Assembly: GCA_029866965.1 (NCBI GenBank)
Contig: CP123444.1
Span: 1,219,501 to 1,283,500, forward strand
DNA length: 64,000 bases
Direction: 5' to 3'
Source of the DNA: Flavobacteriaceae bacterium YJPT1-3
GTDB lineage: Bacteria; Bacteroidota; Bacteroidia; Flavobacteriales; Flavobacteriaceae
The notes beneath the pieces are model-generated. The model did not search any database, was not told where the DNA came from, and saw only the letters and a list, made by a program, of their open reading frames with translations. Position 1 is the stretch's first letter. Every line of letters begins with the position of its first letter. The translations under genes were made by a program, and so were the position numbers. Of the stretch, positions 18,060 to 27,205 are shown one piece after another.

Positions 18060-18812
18060 TTAGGCCTTCACTTCTTCTTTTACCCAATCATATCCTTTGT
18101 CTTCCAGTTCTAAGGCGAGTTCTTTACCGCCAGACTTCACGATCTTTCCGTCGACCATGACGTGAACAAAATCAGGAATGATATAATCCAACAAACGCTG
18201 ATAGTGTGTGATCACCAGCACAGCATTGTCCTTCGTTCTCAGTTTATTCACCCCGTTGGCTACAATACGCAGGGCATCGATGTCCAGTCCGGAATCTGTT
18301 TCGTCCAGAATAGCCAGTTTAGGCTCTAACATAGCCATCTGGAAAATCTCATTCCGCTTTTTCTCTCCTCCGGAGAAGCCTTGATTTAATGAACGGGAGA
18401 GGAATTTGCGATCGATATCCAGCAATTCCGCCTTGGCGCGAATCATTTTTAGCATTTCGCTGGCCGGCATATCCTCCAGGCCTTTGGCTTTCCGAGTTTG
18501 GTTGATGGCTGTTTTGATAAAGTTGGTCACCGAAACCCCAGGAATTTCCACCGGATACTGGAAGGACAAAAAGATTCCTGCATGGGCGCGTTCTTCGGCA
18601 TCCATGTCTAAAATGGATTCTCCTTCAAACAAGACGTCACCCTTGCTCACTTCATACTCTTCTTTTCCGGCAACCACCGCAGATAGGGTACTCTTACCAG
18701 AACCATTAGGCCCCATGATGGCATGCACCTCCCCGGGATTGATCTGCAGATTGATTCCTTTAAGGATTTTTTTATCGTCTACCCCTGCGCTGAGGTTTTT
18801 CACTTCTAACAT
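18060..18812 (-). CDS. sufC: Fe-S assembly ATPase SufC
   Basis: A 250-residue ABC-type ATPase that drives the SufBCD complex. Walker A is GPNGSGKST (about 35-43), the signature is [10 protein letters not shown], Walker B is [14 protein letters not shown] and the switch His lies in VITHYQRLL. Length is typical. It is separated from sufB by two genes, a lactonase-like lipoprotein and a small lipoprotein, an unusual arrangement. Confidence 0.96.
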   Translation of the reverse strand: MLEVKNLSAGVDDKKILKGINLQINPGEVHAIMGPNGSGKSTLSAVVAGKEEYEVSKGDVLFEGESILDMDAEERAHAGIFLSFQYPVEIPGVSVTNFIKTAINQTRKAKGLEDMPASEMLKMIRAKAELLDIDRKFLSRSLNQGFSGGEKKRNEIFQMAMLEPKLAILDETDSGLDIDALRIVANGVNKLRTKDNAVLVITHYQRLLDYIIPDFVHVMVDGKIVKSGGKELALELEDKGYDWVKEEVKA

Positions 18813-18827
18813 AGCTGTTGTTTTAAA

Positions 18828-19214
18828 CTATTCTTTTTGTTCGATCGCTTCACGGGAAAGCGTTTGGACTTCTTTATTAACTTCAATAGGTCGATCTTCC
18901 GGATGGAGGACCGCCACAATTTTTTTGATCGTCAGGATGGAATCCCAGCCCTCTGTATCGATCGGTTTGGCATTGAGTTCACCTTCCACAATGACCGGTA
19001 CCATATCGTAGGTATCTCGTTTATACCCACTGACCATTTTTTGTAACTCGGTCACTTTGTCATTCAGGGCCACTCCGTAGATAAAGGTATCTCCCTTCAA
19101 TACGGCCGCATCGGCTACATAAATGAACTCGCCTTCATACCTTGTGTAGTCTTCCTGCTGATTTGCGCAAGAGAAGAACACCAATAGAAAACCGACGACC
19201 AGCATTTTTTTCAT
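18828..19214 (-). CDS. Small lipoprotein of unknown function in the suf operon
   Basis: A 128-residue lipoprotein: MKKMLVVGFLLVFFSC with lipidated Cys16, then a mixed alpha/beta domain (GEFIYVADAAVLKGDTFIYGVALND) and an acidic C-terminus. I do not recognise the family. It is 15 bases upstream of sufC and 3 bases downstream of the lactonase-like gene, so it is co-transcribed with them. It may be a NigD/OB-like envelope protein, but this is speculative. Confidence 0.7.
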   Translation of the reverse strand: MKKMLVVGFLLVFFSCANQQEDYTRYEGEFIYVADAAVLKGDTFIYGVALNDKVTELQKMVSGYKRDTYDMVPVIVEGELNAKPIDTEGWDSILTIKKIVAVLHPEDRPIEVNKEVQTLSREAIEQKE

Positions 19215-19217
19215 GGT

Positions 19218-20117
19218 TTAATTCATGCTTTTAGGCGCCACCGGCAGAGCGGCAAAGTCTTCAGGGTCATGCTGAATGATTACTTTAGCGTTCTTCGCTT
19301 TCGCGAAAGCTTCAAAAGCTTCAATGCTCTTTTCCGTTTGTTGGATATCATAATTGAACTGAGGAACAATGCGCTCCTCTCTATTTTGTTCAAAGTGGTA
19401 GATATCACCGGTCAGGAGGGTAGGCCCATTATTAGCCAAATTTAAATACAGCGATTGATGACCGGCGGTATGCCCCGGCATATACTTGATCACTACGCTG
19501 CCATCGCCAAATACATCGTGATCTGTATTGCTGATCACCTGTTTGTTCTTTAATTGGGCAAAGGAGCTGGGGTCATAAAAAGAATTCCCCTTTATGGCTT
19601 CACTATTGATAAAATCGAGTTCTTGCTGCTGCACCAACCAGGTGGCATCTGCAAAATGACTGGCTCCACCGGTATGATCGAAATGGATGTGTGAAAATGC
19701 GATGTAATCAACATCTTCTATTTTAATATTGGCTTGTGCCAATTGCGTTTTTATGCTGTCTGATCGGGAGATCGTAAAGGCGCCGCCTTCCGGGGTGTAA
19801 GGCTCCTGCCCGACAAGGCCTTCCGGTAAGCCGGTATCCCACAGAAGTACCCCTTTAGGATGCTTAATCACAAAAAAGGCATCCTTAAGTTGCTTGCTCT
19901 CTCCTTTATAGGTGTCGCCTTGAGCAAATAGATTCAAATTATTGGCCATGACCGTACCGCCGTCAAAAGCGTAGACTTCTACCAGGGTATCTTTCTTGGC
20001 TTCATTTTGCTCTTTGGCCTGATCATAACCCTCTTCAAAACCCTTTTTAAAGTCCTTGCATGAACATAAGGTCAAGGTGCAGATCAGAATCAATGCTGTG
20101 TATCTAAGAAATCGCAT
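19218..20117 (-). CDS. Lipoprotein metallo-beta-lactamase-fold hydrolase (lactonase-like)
   Basis: A 299-residue MBL-fold hydrolase with a lipoprotein signal (LTLCSC, Cys at about 20). The zinc motif is HIHFDH (His143, His145, Asp147, His148); further ligands appear as GHTAGHQSLY and LTGDIYHF. The arrangement resembles the N-acyl-homoserine-lactonase branch, so a lactone or ester substrate is possible. The ATG at 20117 is chosen over an in-frame TTG at 20129. Its place between sufB and sufC is unusual. AFAKA near the C-terminus is encoded by the palindrome. Confidence 0.82.
   Translation of the reverse strand: MRFLRYTALILICTLTLCSCKDFKKGFEEGYDQAKEQNEAKKDTLVEVYAFDGGTVMANNLNLFAQGDTYKGESKQLKDAFFVIKHPKGVLLWDTGLPEGLVGQEPYTPEGGAFTISRSDSIKTQLAQANIKIEDVDYIAFSHIHFDHTGGASHFADATWLVQQQELDFINSEAIKGNSFYDPSSFAQLKNKQVISNTDHDVFGDGSVVIKYMPGHTAGHQSLYLNLANNGPTLLTGDIYHFEQNREERIVPQFNYDIQQTEKSIEAFEAFAKAKNAKVIIQHDPEDFAALPVAPKSMN
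19297..19310. repeat. Palindrome GCTTTCGCGAAAGC, copy 3 (exact)
   Basis: Exact 14-mer inside the lactonase-like gene; reads AFAKA. Confidence 0.95.
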
Positions 20118-20161
20118 GTATGTGTTCAATTTTGGTAATTATTTTTCGATGTAGTGTTGTC

Positions 20162-21607
20162 CTAGCCTACCGAGCCTTCCAGACTGATCTCCAGTAATTT
20201 TTGAGCTTCTACGGCAAACTCCATGGGAAGTTTATTAAGTACTTCTTTACTGAAACCGTTAACGATAAGGGCGATCGCCTTTTCGGTGTCGATCCCTCGT
20301 TGGTTGCAGTAAAAAATTTGATCCTCACCAATCTTACTGGTGGTGGCTTCGTGTTCGACTTGGGCCGATTTGTTCTTGGCCTCAATGTAGGGGAAAGTAT
20401 GCGCTCCACATTTATTACCCATCAAAAGGCTGTCACACTGACTAAAATTTCGAGCGTTTTCTGCCCGACTGTTGATTTGTACAAGTCCGCGATAACTATT
20501 TTGCGAATGTCCGGCAGAAATACCCTTAGAAATGATAGTGCTTTTGGTATTCTTACCAAGATGGATCATTTTGGTTCCGGTGTCTGCTTGCTGAAAATTA
20601 TTGGTTACGGCAATGGAATAGAACTCACCAATTGAATTGTCGCCTTTGAGGATGCAACTTGGGTATTTCCAGGTTACCGCACTTCCGGTTTCTACCTGCG
20701 TCCAGGATATTTTGGCATTTTTCTCACAAATACCGCGCTTGGTCACAAAATTATAAACCCCGCCTTTACCTTCTTTATCTCCCGGGAACCAGTTTTGAAC
20801 GGTGGAATATTTGATCTCCGCTCCGTCCAGGGCTATAAGTTCAACCACTGCGGCGTGCAATTGGTTCTCATCGCGGCTGGGAGCCGTACAACCTTCCAAA
20901 TAGCTCACGTAGCTGTCTTCATCAGCAATGACCAAGGTGCGTTCAAACTGACCGGTACCTGCCTGATTGATTCTAAAATAGGTGCTCAATTCCATGGGGC
21001 AGCGCACGCCTTTAGGGATGTAACAAAACGAGCCGTCACTAAAGACCGCACTGTTGAGTGCCGCGTAAAAATTATCGCGTTGGGGAACCACAGAACCAAG
21101 ATATTTTTTGACCAAGTCCGGATGTTCCTGAATCGCTTCTGAAATGCTACAGAAAATAATGCCTTTCTCGGCCAGCGTCTTTTTGAAGGTGGTCGTCACC
21201 GAAACAGAGTCCATGACGATGTCTACAGCCACTCCGGCCAACTTCTTCTGCTCATCAACAGAAATACCCAAACGCTTAAACGTATCCAAAAGTTCAGGAT
21301 CCACCTCATCCAGGCTATCGTACTTAGGCTTTCTGTTGGGTGCAGAATAATAAGAAATGGCCTGAAAATCAGGTTTGGTGTAGTGTACATTGGCCCACTC
21401 CGGCTCGATCATTTCTTTCCAATAGCGAAAGGATTCCAGGCGCCATTCGGTCATCCATTCCGGTTCGTTCTTCTTCATAGAAATAGCTCGAACGATATCT
21501 TCGTTCAAGCCCACGGGGAGTGTATCCGACTCAATGTCGGTGTAGAAACCATATTCGTATTCCTTGGTTTCTAACTCTTTTTTTAAATCGTCTTCTGTAT
21601 ATGCCAT
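20162..21607 (-). CDS. sufB: Fe-S cluster scaffold subunit SufB
   Basis: A 481-residue SufB, the scaffold subunit on which the cluster is built. Typical stretches are [35 protein letters not shown] and [16 protein letters not shown]. Length is normal. It follows the A-type carrier gene by 15 bases and precedes the lactonase-like gene by 44 bases; the complex partners sufC and sufD lie further along the operon. Confidence 0.96.
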   Translation of the reverse strand: MAYTEDDLKKELETKEYEYGFYTDIESDTLPVGLNEDIVRAISMKKNEPEWMTEWRLESFRYWKEMIEPEWANVHYTKPDFQAISYYSAPNRKPKYDSLDEVDPELLDTFKRLGISVDEQKKLAGVAVDIVMDSVSVTTTFKKTLAEKGIIFCSISEAIQEHPDLVKKYLGSVVPQRDNFYAALNSAVFSDGSFCYIPKGVRCPMELSTYFRINQAGTGQFERTLVIADEDSYVSYLEGCTAPSRDENQLHAAVVELIALDGAEIKYSTVQNWFPGDKEGKGGVYNFVTKRGICEKNAKISWTQVETGSAVTWKYPSCILKGDNSIGEFYSIAVTNNFQQADTGTKMIHLGKNTKSTIISKGISAGHSQNSYRGLVQINSRAENARNFSQCDSLLMGNKCGAHTFPYIEAKNKSAQVEHEATTSKIGEDQIFYCNQRGIDTEKAIALIVNGFSKEVLNKLPMEFAVEAQKLLEISLEGSVG

Positions 21608-21622
21608 AAGTCGTGTCTCAGT

Positions 21623-21958
21623 CTAAAGAGAGAATGATTCTCCACATCCGCAGGTGCGCTGGGCGTTGGGATTATTAAAAACAAAGCCTTTGCCATTCAG
21701 GCCTCCACTGTATTCCAGAGTTGTCCCTATCAGGTAGAGGAAACTCTTTTTGTCAACAATGAGTTTCACGGCATTGTCCTCAAAGATTTTATCCCCTTCC
21801 GTACTGCTGTGATCAAATTTGAGTTCGTAAGAAAGTCCGGAACATCCGCCACTTTTTACTCCAACACGTACGAAGTCTTTGGCAACATCAAAACCCTCGT
21901 CGTCCATCAAGACGGCGATTTTCTTTTTTGCTTCCTCAGTTACTTTAATCATAATCAT
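21623..21958 (-). CDS. A-type iron-sulfur carrier (HesB/IscA family)
   Basis: A 111-residue HesB-like protein with the three conserved Cys in GGCSG and near the C-terminus in TCGCGESF. A-type proteins carry Fe-S clusters from the scaffold to targets. It is the first gene of the suf operon, 14 bases downstream of a TATATTTG element. Two starts (21958 and 21952) are equally possible. Confidence 0.92.
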   Translation of the reverse strand: MIMIKVTEEAKKKIAVLMDDEGFDVAKDFVRVGVKSGGCSGLSYELKFDHSSTEGDKIFEDNAVKLIVDKKSFLYLIGTTLEYSGGLNGKGFVFNNPNAQRTCGCGESFSL

Positions 21959-21971
21959 TCTAAATTACGTG

Positions 21972-21979
21972 CAAATATA
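21972..21979 (-). promoter_or_regulatory. Candidate -7 promoter element of the suf operon
   Basis: On the minus strand the sequence is TATATTTG, a full match to TAnnTTTG, ending 13 bases before the first suf start. No TTG is seen at the -33 position. An imperfect inverted repeat (TTCTGCC 22017-22023, GGCAGAA 22070-22076) lies upstream in the same 193-base gap. Confidence 0.6.
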
Positions 21980-22151
21980 CGTTATAACTAGGGGTTTGCC
22001 ATATTGCCAGACATTATTCTGCCTTATTTGACTATAGGGGTCTGCTATGCAAAAAGTAGCGTGCCTTAGGGCAGAAATCCGATGCCCGAATCCCGAGATC
22101 ATATCAAAAAATTAGTGTGGAAAAGTCCGTGGATGAGCAGCTCCCTACAGA

Positions 22152-23489
22152 CTATTGGAAGATCAATAGAACAGCGTCTTGTCCGCCATGAGCGCTGGTT
22201 CCGGGAAGGGCATCATTGCCCAAGAAGCCGGTCACGCCTACGGTGCCGTCGGGCAGCACAGCCACATCTGTAGCCTGATCGATTCCGCTTCCGCCATAGG
22301 AGGCAGACCAAAGGAGTTCTCCTGTGGCATCGATGCGATAGATCCACAAGTCGTTCTCACCAGAATTATTCGATAAATCACCGTCTGTACTTCGACTATT
22401 GCCCACTACCATAAAATCGTTACCCAGAGGAGCGATACCTGCGGCATAGTCAAATTCAGATCCGCCGTAGCTATGTTCCCAAAGCAGTTCGCCCTGACCA
22501 TTGATCTTGATCAACCAGGCATCTGAATTCCCAAGGTGGGTATTTTTATCACCATCGGCACTAAAAGACTGCCCTGCGATCAGATACCCTCCATCAGGAG
22601 CAGCTGTGGCCGCGTAGGCCCGATCGATCTCTGAACCTCCGTAATTGCGCTCCCAGAGCAAATCGCCCGTAGCACTGATCTTGATGACCCAAAAATCATA
22701 GGTGCCTTTCGAATCGCTGATGTCAAAATCCTCGCTTTCGGAAAGGCCGAATAAGACAAAACCTCCGTCTGGAGCTTGCAACACCTTATATGCTCGATCA
22801 TTATTACTACCTCCAAAATAACGCCGCCATTCCAGATTACCCGCGGCATCCAGTTTTTGCCCCCAGAATTCACCCACGCCGTGTTTGGCGCTCACGGTTT
22901 CGTTCCCCTGACCTTCAGAAGCGGTCACATCCAAAAATCCAGCAGTAAACAACCCACCGTCCTGCGTTTGAACAATGCTGTACGCGTGGTCATGCCCGGC
23001 AAAACCGTAACTGCGCTCCCAATTCACTTCCGCGGAAGCGTTTACCTCTAAGAACCAATGGTCGTGAAAACCGGCATTGCGGGAAGCATCCCCATCAGCG
23101 CTTTGACTGTAACCGGCCAAAACAAGATTGCCGGCCTCAGTTTCCAGCAGTGCGGTGCCTATATCATCTCCAGAACCACCATAGGTGCGATTGTGCTGCA
23201 CGAACCCTTGCGGACTTGCTTGTAGCATCCAGTAATCGTTACCCGGTCGATTTTTGGTGTTGATGTCGCCATCTATACTGGCGGTATGACCCAGCATGGT
23301 GAACAGCCCATTGCGATTGGCTATGATGGCGGTTAAGGCATCATCTTGAGACCCTCCCCATTGAAAGCTTTGCACCAATTCCAAGGCAAAATCACGGTCA
23401 GCTTCCGCAGTACTACTCATGGGATCATCCTGACTGCAGGAGAGCAGAACGCTAAGTAAAAGGGCGATAAAGAATAACTTGGATTGCAT
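22152..23489 (-). CDS. Lipoprotein with seven YGGS-type beta-propeller repeats
   Basis: A 445-residue surface lipoprotein. Cys18 follows MQSKLFFIALLLSVLLS. The rest consists of about seven repeats of roughly 50-60 residues, each containing a version of (S/N)YGGSxxDxA...PDGG(Y/F)...G.S.S.DGD...D.W..K....G...W, which predicts a seven-bladed beta-propeller. Similar repeats occur in extracellular proteins of Bacteroidota, but no enzymatic residue is evident. It lies 10 bases downstream of another propeller lipoprotein (23500-24768). Confidence 0.75.
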   Translation of the reverse strand: MQSKLFFIALLLSVLLSCSQDDPMSSTAEADRDFALELVQSFQWGGSQDDALTAIIANRNGLFTMLGHTASIDGDINTKNRPGNDYWMLQASPQGFVQHNRTYGGSGDDIGTALLETEAGNLVLAGYSQSADGDASRNAGFHDHWFLEVNASAEVNWERSYGFAGHDHAYSIVQTQDGGLFTAGFLDVTASEGQGNETVSAKHGVGEFWGQKLDAAGNLEWRRYFGGSNNDRAYKVLQAPDGGFVLFGLSESEDFDISDSKGTYDFWVIKISATGDLLWERNYGGSEIDRAYAATAAPDGGYLIAGQSFSADGDKNTHLGNSDAWLIKINGQGELLWEHSYGGSEFDYAAGIAPLGNDFMVVGNSRSTDGDLSNNSGENDLWIYRIDATGELLWSASYGGSGIDQATDVAVLPDGTVGVTGFLGNDALPGTSAHGGQDAVLLIFQ

Positions 23490-23499
23490 GGGCTACAAC

Positions 23500-24768
23500 T
23501 TAGGTTCCAGAAGGACGCACGATGAATAATCCTCCATCAATGTCACTAATGATGATGTTTCCGCTGTCAAAATAAGGATACACATTCCAGGCGCCGTTGA
23601 AGTTGGGACTATTACTGCTTGGAAAAGTGTCAAAAAACCCGGTTTCGTTCATGCTACGAGCTCCGATGCCACTGATATCTACTACCCGCATGCCCGCGCG
23701 ATAATTGGCCAAATACATTTGATTACCTCGTATGTAGAAATTATGATCGATAGCGGCCGTAGGCCCTTCATAGGTATGGAAGAGCACCGGATTGTCCAAA
23801 TCGCTAAAGTCGAAAACGAGCGCTCGCGAATTGAAACCAAAATTCACTTCATCCAATTCGTCGTTGACCAGAAAATAGCGTTGATCCTCGGTAAACCAGC
23901 CTTGATGCGTGTATCCGATATTGGGATAACGGGTGGAGGCGATGAGGGTGGGATTTTGCTTATCCGTTACATTGAAGATAACGACCTCATCAGTATTGCT
24001 GCCAATGAGGATCTCTTGTCCCTGATAGTCGGTATCCGGACCATTGTAAGTCACCACCTGAGCGTCATGGCTGTAGTCTGAAATACCCAGGCTTCCGGCA
24101 AATTGCGGATTTAAAGGATCGCTGATGTCGATGAATTGAGGAGCTCCGTTATCTTCGCTCGTTCCTACGGCATAGGCATAAGCGGTATCTTCATTGATCA
24201 CAATATTGTGGGCATTTCCAAATCCGATATACCTCGCACTGGCGGTAAAGGTCTCCGGAGGGGTAGTCACTGATCGCAATTGGGTAAGGTCAAAGACCTG
24301 CATTCCGTGTTCAGGGGCTTCGCTTACGATGAAGGCGTGATCTTGATATACCTTGATGTCTCTCCAGGTACTGGACTCAGTCGCCGTTGGTAATTTGCCC
24401 AGGTATATAGGTTCGTCAGGAGTGCTGATGTCGACGAATGCCGTCCCGTTATTCAATCCCACCAGGGCGTATTCTCTGCCTGTAGAAGGGTCGGTCCAGC
24501 CCCAGGAATCGTTAGCCCGGGTGGCTCCCATGCCCTCGCAATCCAGTTGGGCCATGAGGTCATACCCCTGGCAGGGGAAAACGCCAGCCAACCCGTTCTC
24601 ACAGGGCACTCGTTTGTCATTCAGATCTTCTCCTTCCGCTTCCGGATCGGTCACTTCCATTTCGTCTTCATTGGGTATATCTTCAAAGGGCTCGTTGCTA
24701 GAGTCGCAGGCCCAGAAAAATGGCGTGAATAGGACGAGAAAGAATAGATTTTTTAAGCGCATAAGCAT
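23500..24768 (-). CDS. Choice-of-anchor B / LVIVD-repeat lipoprotein
   Basis: A 422-residue lipoprotein with Cys at about 21 (FFWAC) and an acidic linker (about 25-55). The body contains LVIVD-like repeats, e.g. YALVGLNNGTAFVDIS, HAFIVSEAPEHGMQVFDL, YLANYRAGMRVVDIS and a final GNIIISDIDGGLFIV, characteristic of choice-of-anchor B proteins and predicting a beta-propeller. Starts at 24768 and 24762 are both possible. It is the first gene of a two-gene unit with the YGGS-repeat lipoprotein; both should face outward. Confidence 0.8.
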   Translation of the reverse strand: MLMRLKNLFFLVLFTPFFWACDSSNEPFEDIPNEDEMEVTDPEAEGEDLNDKRVPCENGLAGVFPCQGYDLMAQLDCEGMGATRANDSWGWTDPSTGREYALVGLNNGTAFVDISTPDEPIYLGKLPTATESSTWRDIKVYQDHAFIVSEAPEHGMQVFDLTQLRSVTTPPETFTASARYIGFGNAHNIVINEDTAYAYAVGTSEDNGAPQFIDISDPLNPQFAGSLGISDYSHDAQVVTYNGPDTDYQGQEILIGSNTDEVVIFNVTDKQNPTLIASTRYPNIGYTHQGWFTEDQRYFLVNDELDEVNFGFNSRALVFDFSDLDNPVLFHTYEGPTAAIDHNFYIRGNQMYLANYRAGMRVVDISGIGARSMNETGFFDTFPSSNSPNFNGAWNVYPYFDSGNIIISDIDGGLFIVRPSGT

Positions 24769-24824
24769 AGGCTTTAGTGTTGAAATTAGGGGATAATTTG
24801 CCGTGGTGTCTGTTTCAGAATGGC

Positions 24825-24832
24825 TAAATTTG
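24825..24832 (+). promoter_or_regulatory. Candidate -7 promoter element of thiL
   Basis: TAAATTTG matches TAnnTTTG. It lies 30 bases before the ATG at 24863 and inside any longer version of the frame, which supports the downstream start. A TTG lies 24 bases upstream. Confidence 0.5.
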
Positions 24833-24862
24833 CAAGTTCATAAAAATAAGAGATTTACGGCA

Positions 24863-25915
24863 ATGTTAGAGGATAAAGAACAAAAGCGAACCGCTGTGGC
24901 TCAACTGGGTGAATTTGGACTCATCGACCACTTGACCCAGCACTTTAAGGTAAAACGCTCCAGTACGGTGAAAAGTATAGGAGATGATGCGGCGTTGCTT
25001 GATTTTAAGGACCAACAGGTGGTGATGACTACCGATCTTTTAGTGGAAGGAGTGCACTTTGATCTTTCCTATATGCCTTTGAAGCATTTGGGCTATAAGG
25101 CGGTCATGGTCAACCTGTCTGATGTGTATGCGATGAATGCAGAGGCCACTCAGATTACGGTGTCAATTGCTATGTCCAATCGTTTTCCTCTAGAAGCATT
25201 GGAAGAACTTTATGCCGGAATCACCCTGGCCGCTGAAAAATACCAGGTGGATGTGGTGGGCGGAGATACCACCTCTTCTCTAAAAGGACTGCTGATCAGC
25301 ATTACCGCTTTAGGTACCGTAACAGCTAATAAAGTCACTACCCGTGATGGAGCCAAAGCAGGAGATCTTTTAGTGGTCAGCGGCGACCTGGGTGCAGCCT
25401 ATATGGGACTGCAAGTGCTGGAGCGAGAAAAGCAAGTGTTTCAGGTCAATCCGCAAGCACAACCCGATCTGGAACCCTATTCGTATTTGGTGGAACGCCA
25501 ACTTAAACCGGAAGCACGCAAAGATGTGGTTAAGCTATTGGCTGATCTGCAGGTAAAGCCTACAGCCATGATCGATATTAGCGACGGTTTGTCTTCCGAA
25601 ATCATTCATTTGTGCAAACAGTCTGAAGTAGGTTGTCGTCTGTATGAAGAAAAGATCCCTCTAGACCCACAGGTCATCAGCGTATGCGAAGAGTTTAAAT
25701 TGGATAGCACGACCATCGCACTGAGCGGTGGTGAAGACTATGAATTGCTATTTACGATAGCACAAGTTGATTTTGAAAAAATCAAAGGGAATCCGCACTT
25801 TACGGTAATCGGACATATGTTGGAAGCGCAGGAGGGAATGCACTTGATCACCCGGGCCAATCAGCAAGTAGAATTGATCGCCAGAGGTTGGAATGCTTTA
25901 GAAAACGAAGATTAG
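24863..25915 (+). CDS. thiL: Thiamine-monophosphate kinase
   Basis: A 350-residue ThiL, which phosphorylates thiamine monophosphate to thiamine diphosphate. Family motifs are GDDAALLDF, TTDLLVEGVHFD, VVGGDTTSS, VSGDLGAAYMGL, MIDISDGLSSE and LSGGEDYELLFT. The ATG at 24863 is chosen because a longer frame from 24803 contains the likely promoter. Its last four bases overlap the stop of a convergent small gene. No TPP riboswitch is visible upstream. Confidence 0.93.
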   Translation: MLEDKEQKRTAVAQLGEFGLIDHLTQHFKVKRSSTVKSIGDDAALLDFKDQQVVMTTDLLVEGVHFDLSYMPLKHLGYKAVMVNLSDVYAMNAEATQITVSIAMSNRFPLEALEELYAGITLAAEKYQVDVVGGDTTSSLKGLLISITALGTVTANKVTTRDGAKAGDLLVVSGDLGAAYMGLQVLEREKQVFQVNPQAQPDLEPYSYLVERQLKPEARKDVVKLLADLQVKPTAMIDISDGLSSEIIHLCKQSEVGCRLYEEKIPLDPQVISVCEEFKLDSTTIALSGGEDYELLFTIAQVDFEKIKGNPHFTVIGHMLEAQEGMHLITRANQQVELIARGWNALENED

Positions 25916-26169
25916 GAAGCCTGTCGGTGCTCGATGCGAGCGTGACGTGCCAGATAGAATTTCTCCATTACTTCATTGATGCGCTGCAATTTACTGGTCA
26001 GCGGGGTATAGCGACCATAGTCATCTAAAGTGTATTGAGCTTTGCATTGACTGCACTCAAACTCTTTATGGCTGGAGGCATAGCGCTTCGTGATCTTGTA
26101 CTTGTGACCAAATAATTTGCACAGGAATGAAGTATGGGGAGTCGATTTGGGGGTAGTTGTGGTTTTCAT
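25912..26169 (-). CDS. Small zinc-ribbon-like protein
   Basis: An 85-residue protein with a C-x4-H ... C-x2-C pattern (Cys17, His22, Cys39, Cys42; FLCKLFGH, FECSQC) that could bind one zinc, loosely like DUF1660 proteins. The C-terminus is basic and helical. The ATG at 26169 is chosen over a TTG at 26190. It converges on thiL with a 4-base overlap. Upstream is an AT-rich region with a 13-bp direct repeat. Confidence 0.6.
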   Translation of the reverse strand: MKTTTTPKSTPHTSFLCKLFGHKYKITKRYASSHKEFECSQCKAQYTLDDYGRYTPLTSKLQRINEVMEKFYLARHARIEHRQAS

Positions 26170-26218
26170 AAGTCCTGGGGTTTCAATCAAATAGAAAACT
26201 AACCTACAACATAATCTG

Positions 26219-26252
26219 TGAAATACACAAATTAATCGATGAAATACACAAA
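26219..26252. repeat. 13-bp direct repeat at two-helical-turn spacing
   Basis: TGAAATACACAAA occurs at 26219-26231 and again at 26240-26252, a 21-bp period that puts both on the same DNA face. It lies in the AT-rich gap upstream of the small zinc-ribbon-like gene and could be an operator. The rest of the 221-base gap shows no gene. Confidence 0.5.
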
Positions 26253-26390
26253 ACTTTAAGATTTGAGGTGAAAAAGTTAATATTTAGTCCTAAATAGGCT
26301 TAAATTTCACTTGATTAGCAGCTCATTTAAAGAAGAGTCCTAGAAAACCATTTAACCCTATAGCGCTAAGTATTTGATCCTGAGTATGGG

Positions 26391-27170
26391 TTATTCTATT
26401 TTTAGGAATTTTAGAAGCTGAAGTATGGTTTCTTCTTCTTTTTCGATCAAGCTCATATGTCCGCTGTCTATTGCAACGACCGGAGCGTAAGCTTTAAACA
26501 AGGCTCGGTGAGCTTTCCAATCTATTAACGAATCCTCTTGGCCCAAAATTAGACATCGCGACTGAGTGGCGGTTTTCCAAAAATCTGAATGATCCTCACG
26601 CTGCATCATTCCCAGTTGGGCGGCAATGTACCCTTGAACCGGAGTTTTCAAGGCTTCCTCTTTGACGGTATTGATCTGCGTTTTCAGTTTCTGATGATTT
26701 TTAGGGGCGAATAAATTGGCGACTGACATGCTCACCAGTGCCGGATAGGCTTGTTGAGCCGCCTCCGTTGCCCGGAGTCGAATTTCCTTGCGTTCTTCGG
26801 TATCTGCCAAAGGAGTGGAGTTCAGTAAAGCGATGCGCTTTACCTGTTTTTGATTCGCTTTCGCGAAAGCTAAACCTACGTAACCCCCCATAGAATGCCC
26901 AACCAGCTGTACCTCCTCGATGTCTTCCTGGTACAGTACAGCCTTGACGGCTTCCGCCATGTCCTGCATGCTATGGATATAGCCCAGGCATTCACTTTTC
27001 CCGTGACCAGGCAGGTCCATGGTGATCACGCACTGCTCCGCCGGAAGGGCAGCCATCAACGGCTGCCACATGGATTGATTTTCTAAAAAGCCATGTAGCA
27101 GCAATAGGGCTAAGCCCTCAGTGCCGCAGACCGAGTAATTTAGGCGTGCATTTTTAAAGGTACATTCCAT
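26391..27170 (-). CDS. Alpha/beta hydrolase
   Basis: A 259-residue alpha/beta-fold hydrolase. The oxyanion region is LLLHGFLENQSMW, the nucleophile is Ser93 in GHSMGGYVGLAF, and the late His lies in IDSGHMSLIEKEEE. No signal peptide is seen, so it is probably cytoplasmic. Substrate unknown; MhpC/esterase-like enzymes are the nearest type. It is divergent from brnQ with 35 bases between starts. AFAKA just after the nucleophile elbow is encoded by the palindrome. Confidence 0.85.
   Translation of the reverse strand: MECTFKNARLNYSVCGTEGLALLLLHGFLENQSMWQPLMAALPAEQCVITMDLPGHGKSECLGYIHSMQDMAEAVKAVLYQEDIEEVQLVGHSMGGYVGLAFAKANQKQVKRIALLNSTPLADTEERKEIRLRATEAAQQAYPALVSMSVANLFAPKNHQKLKTQINTVKEEALKTPVQGYIAAQLGMMQREDHSDFWKTATQSRCLILGQEDSLIDWKAHRALFKAYAPVVAIDSGHMSLIEKEEETILQLLKFLKIE
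26857..26870. repeat. Palindrome GCTTTCGCGAAAGC, copy 4 (exact)
   Basis: Exact 14-mer inside the alpha/beta hydrolase gene; reads AFAKA. Confidence 0.95.
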
Positions 27171-27205
27171 TTTCTAGTATCTTGCCGCGAAGATAATTGC
27201 TCTGT

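Noticed and set aside
24769-24862. TPP riboswitch upstream of thiL
   Set aside because: The gap is too short and lacks the conserved thi-box sequences.
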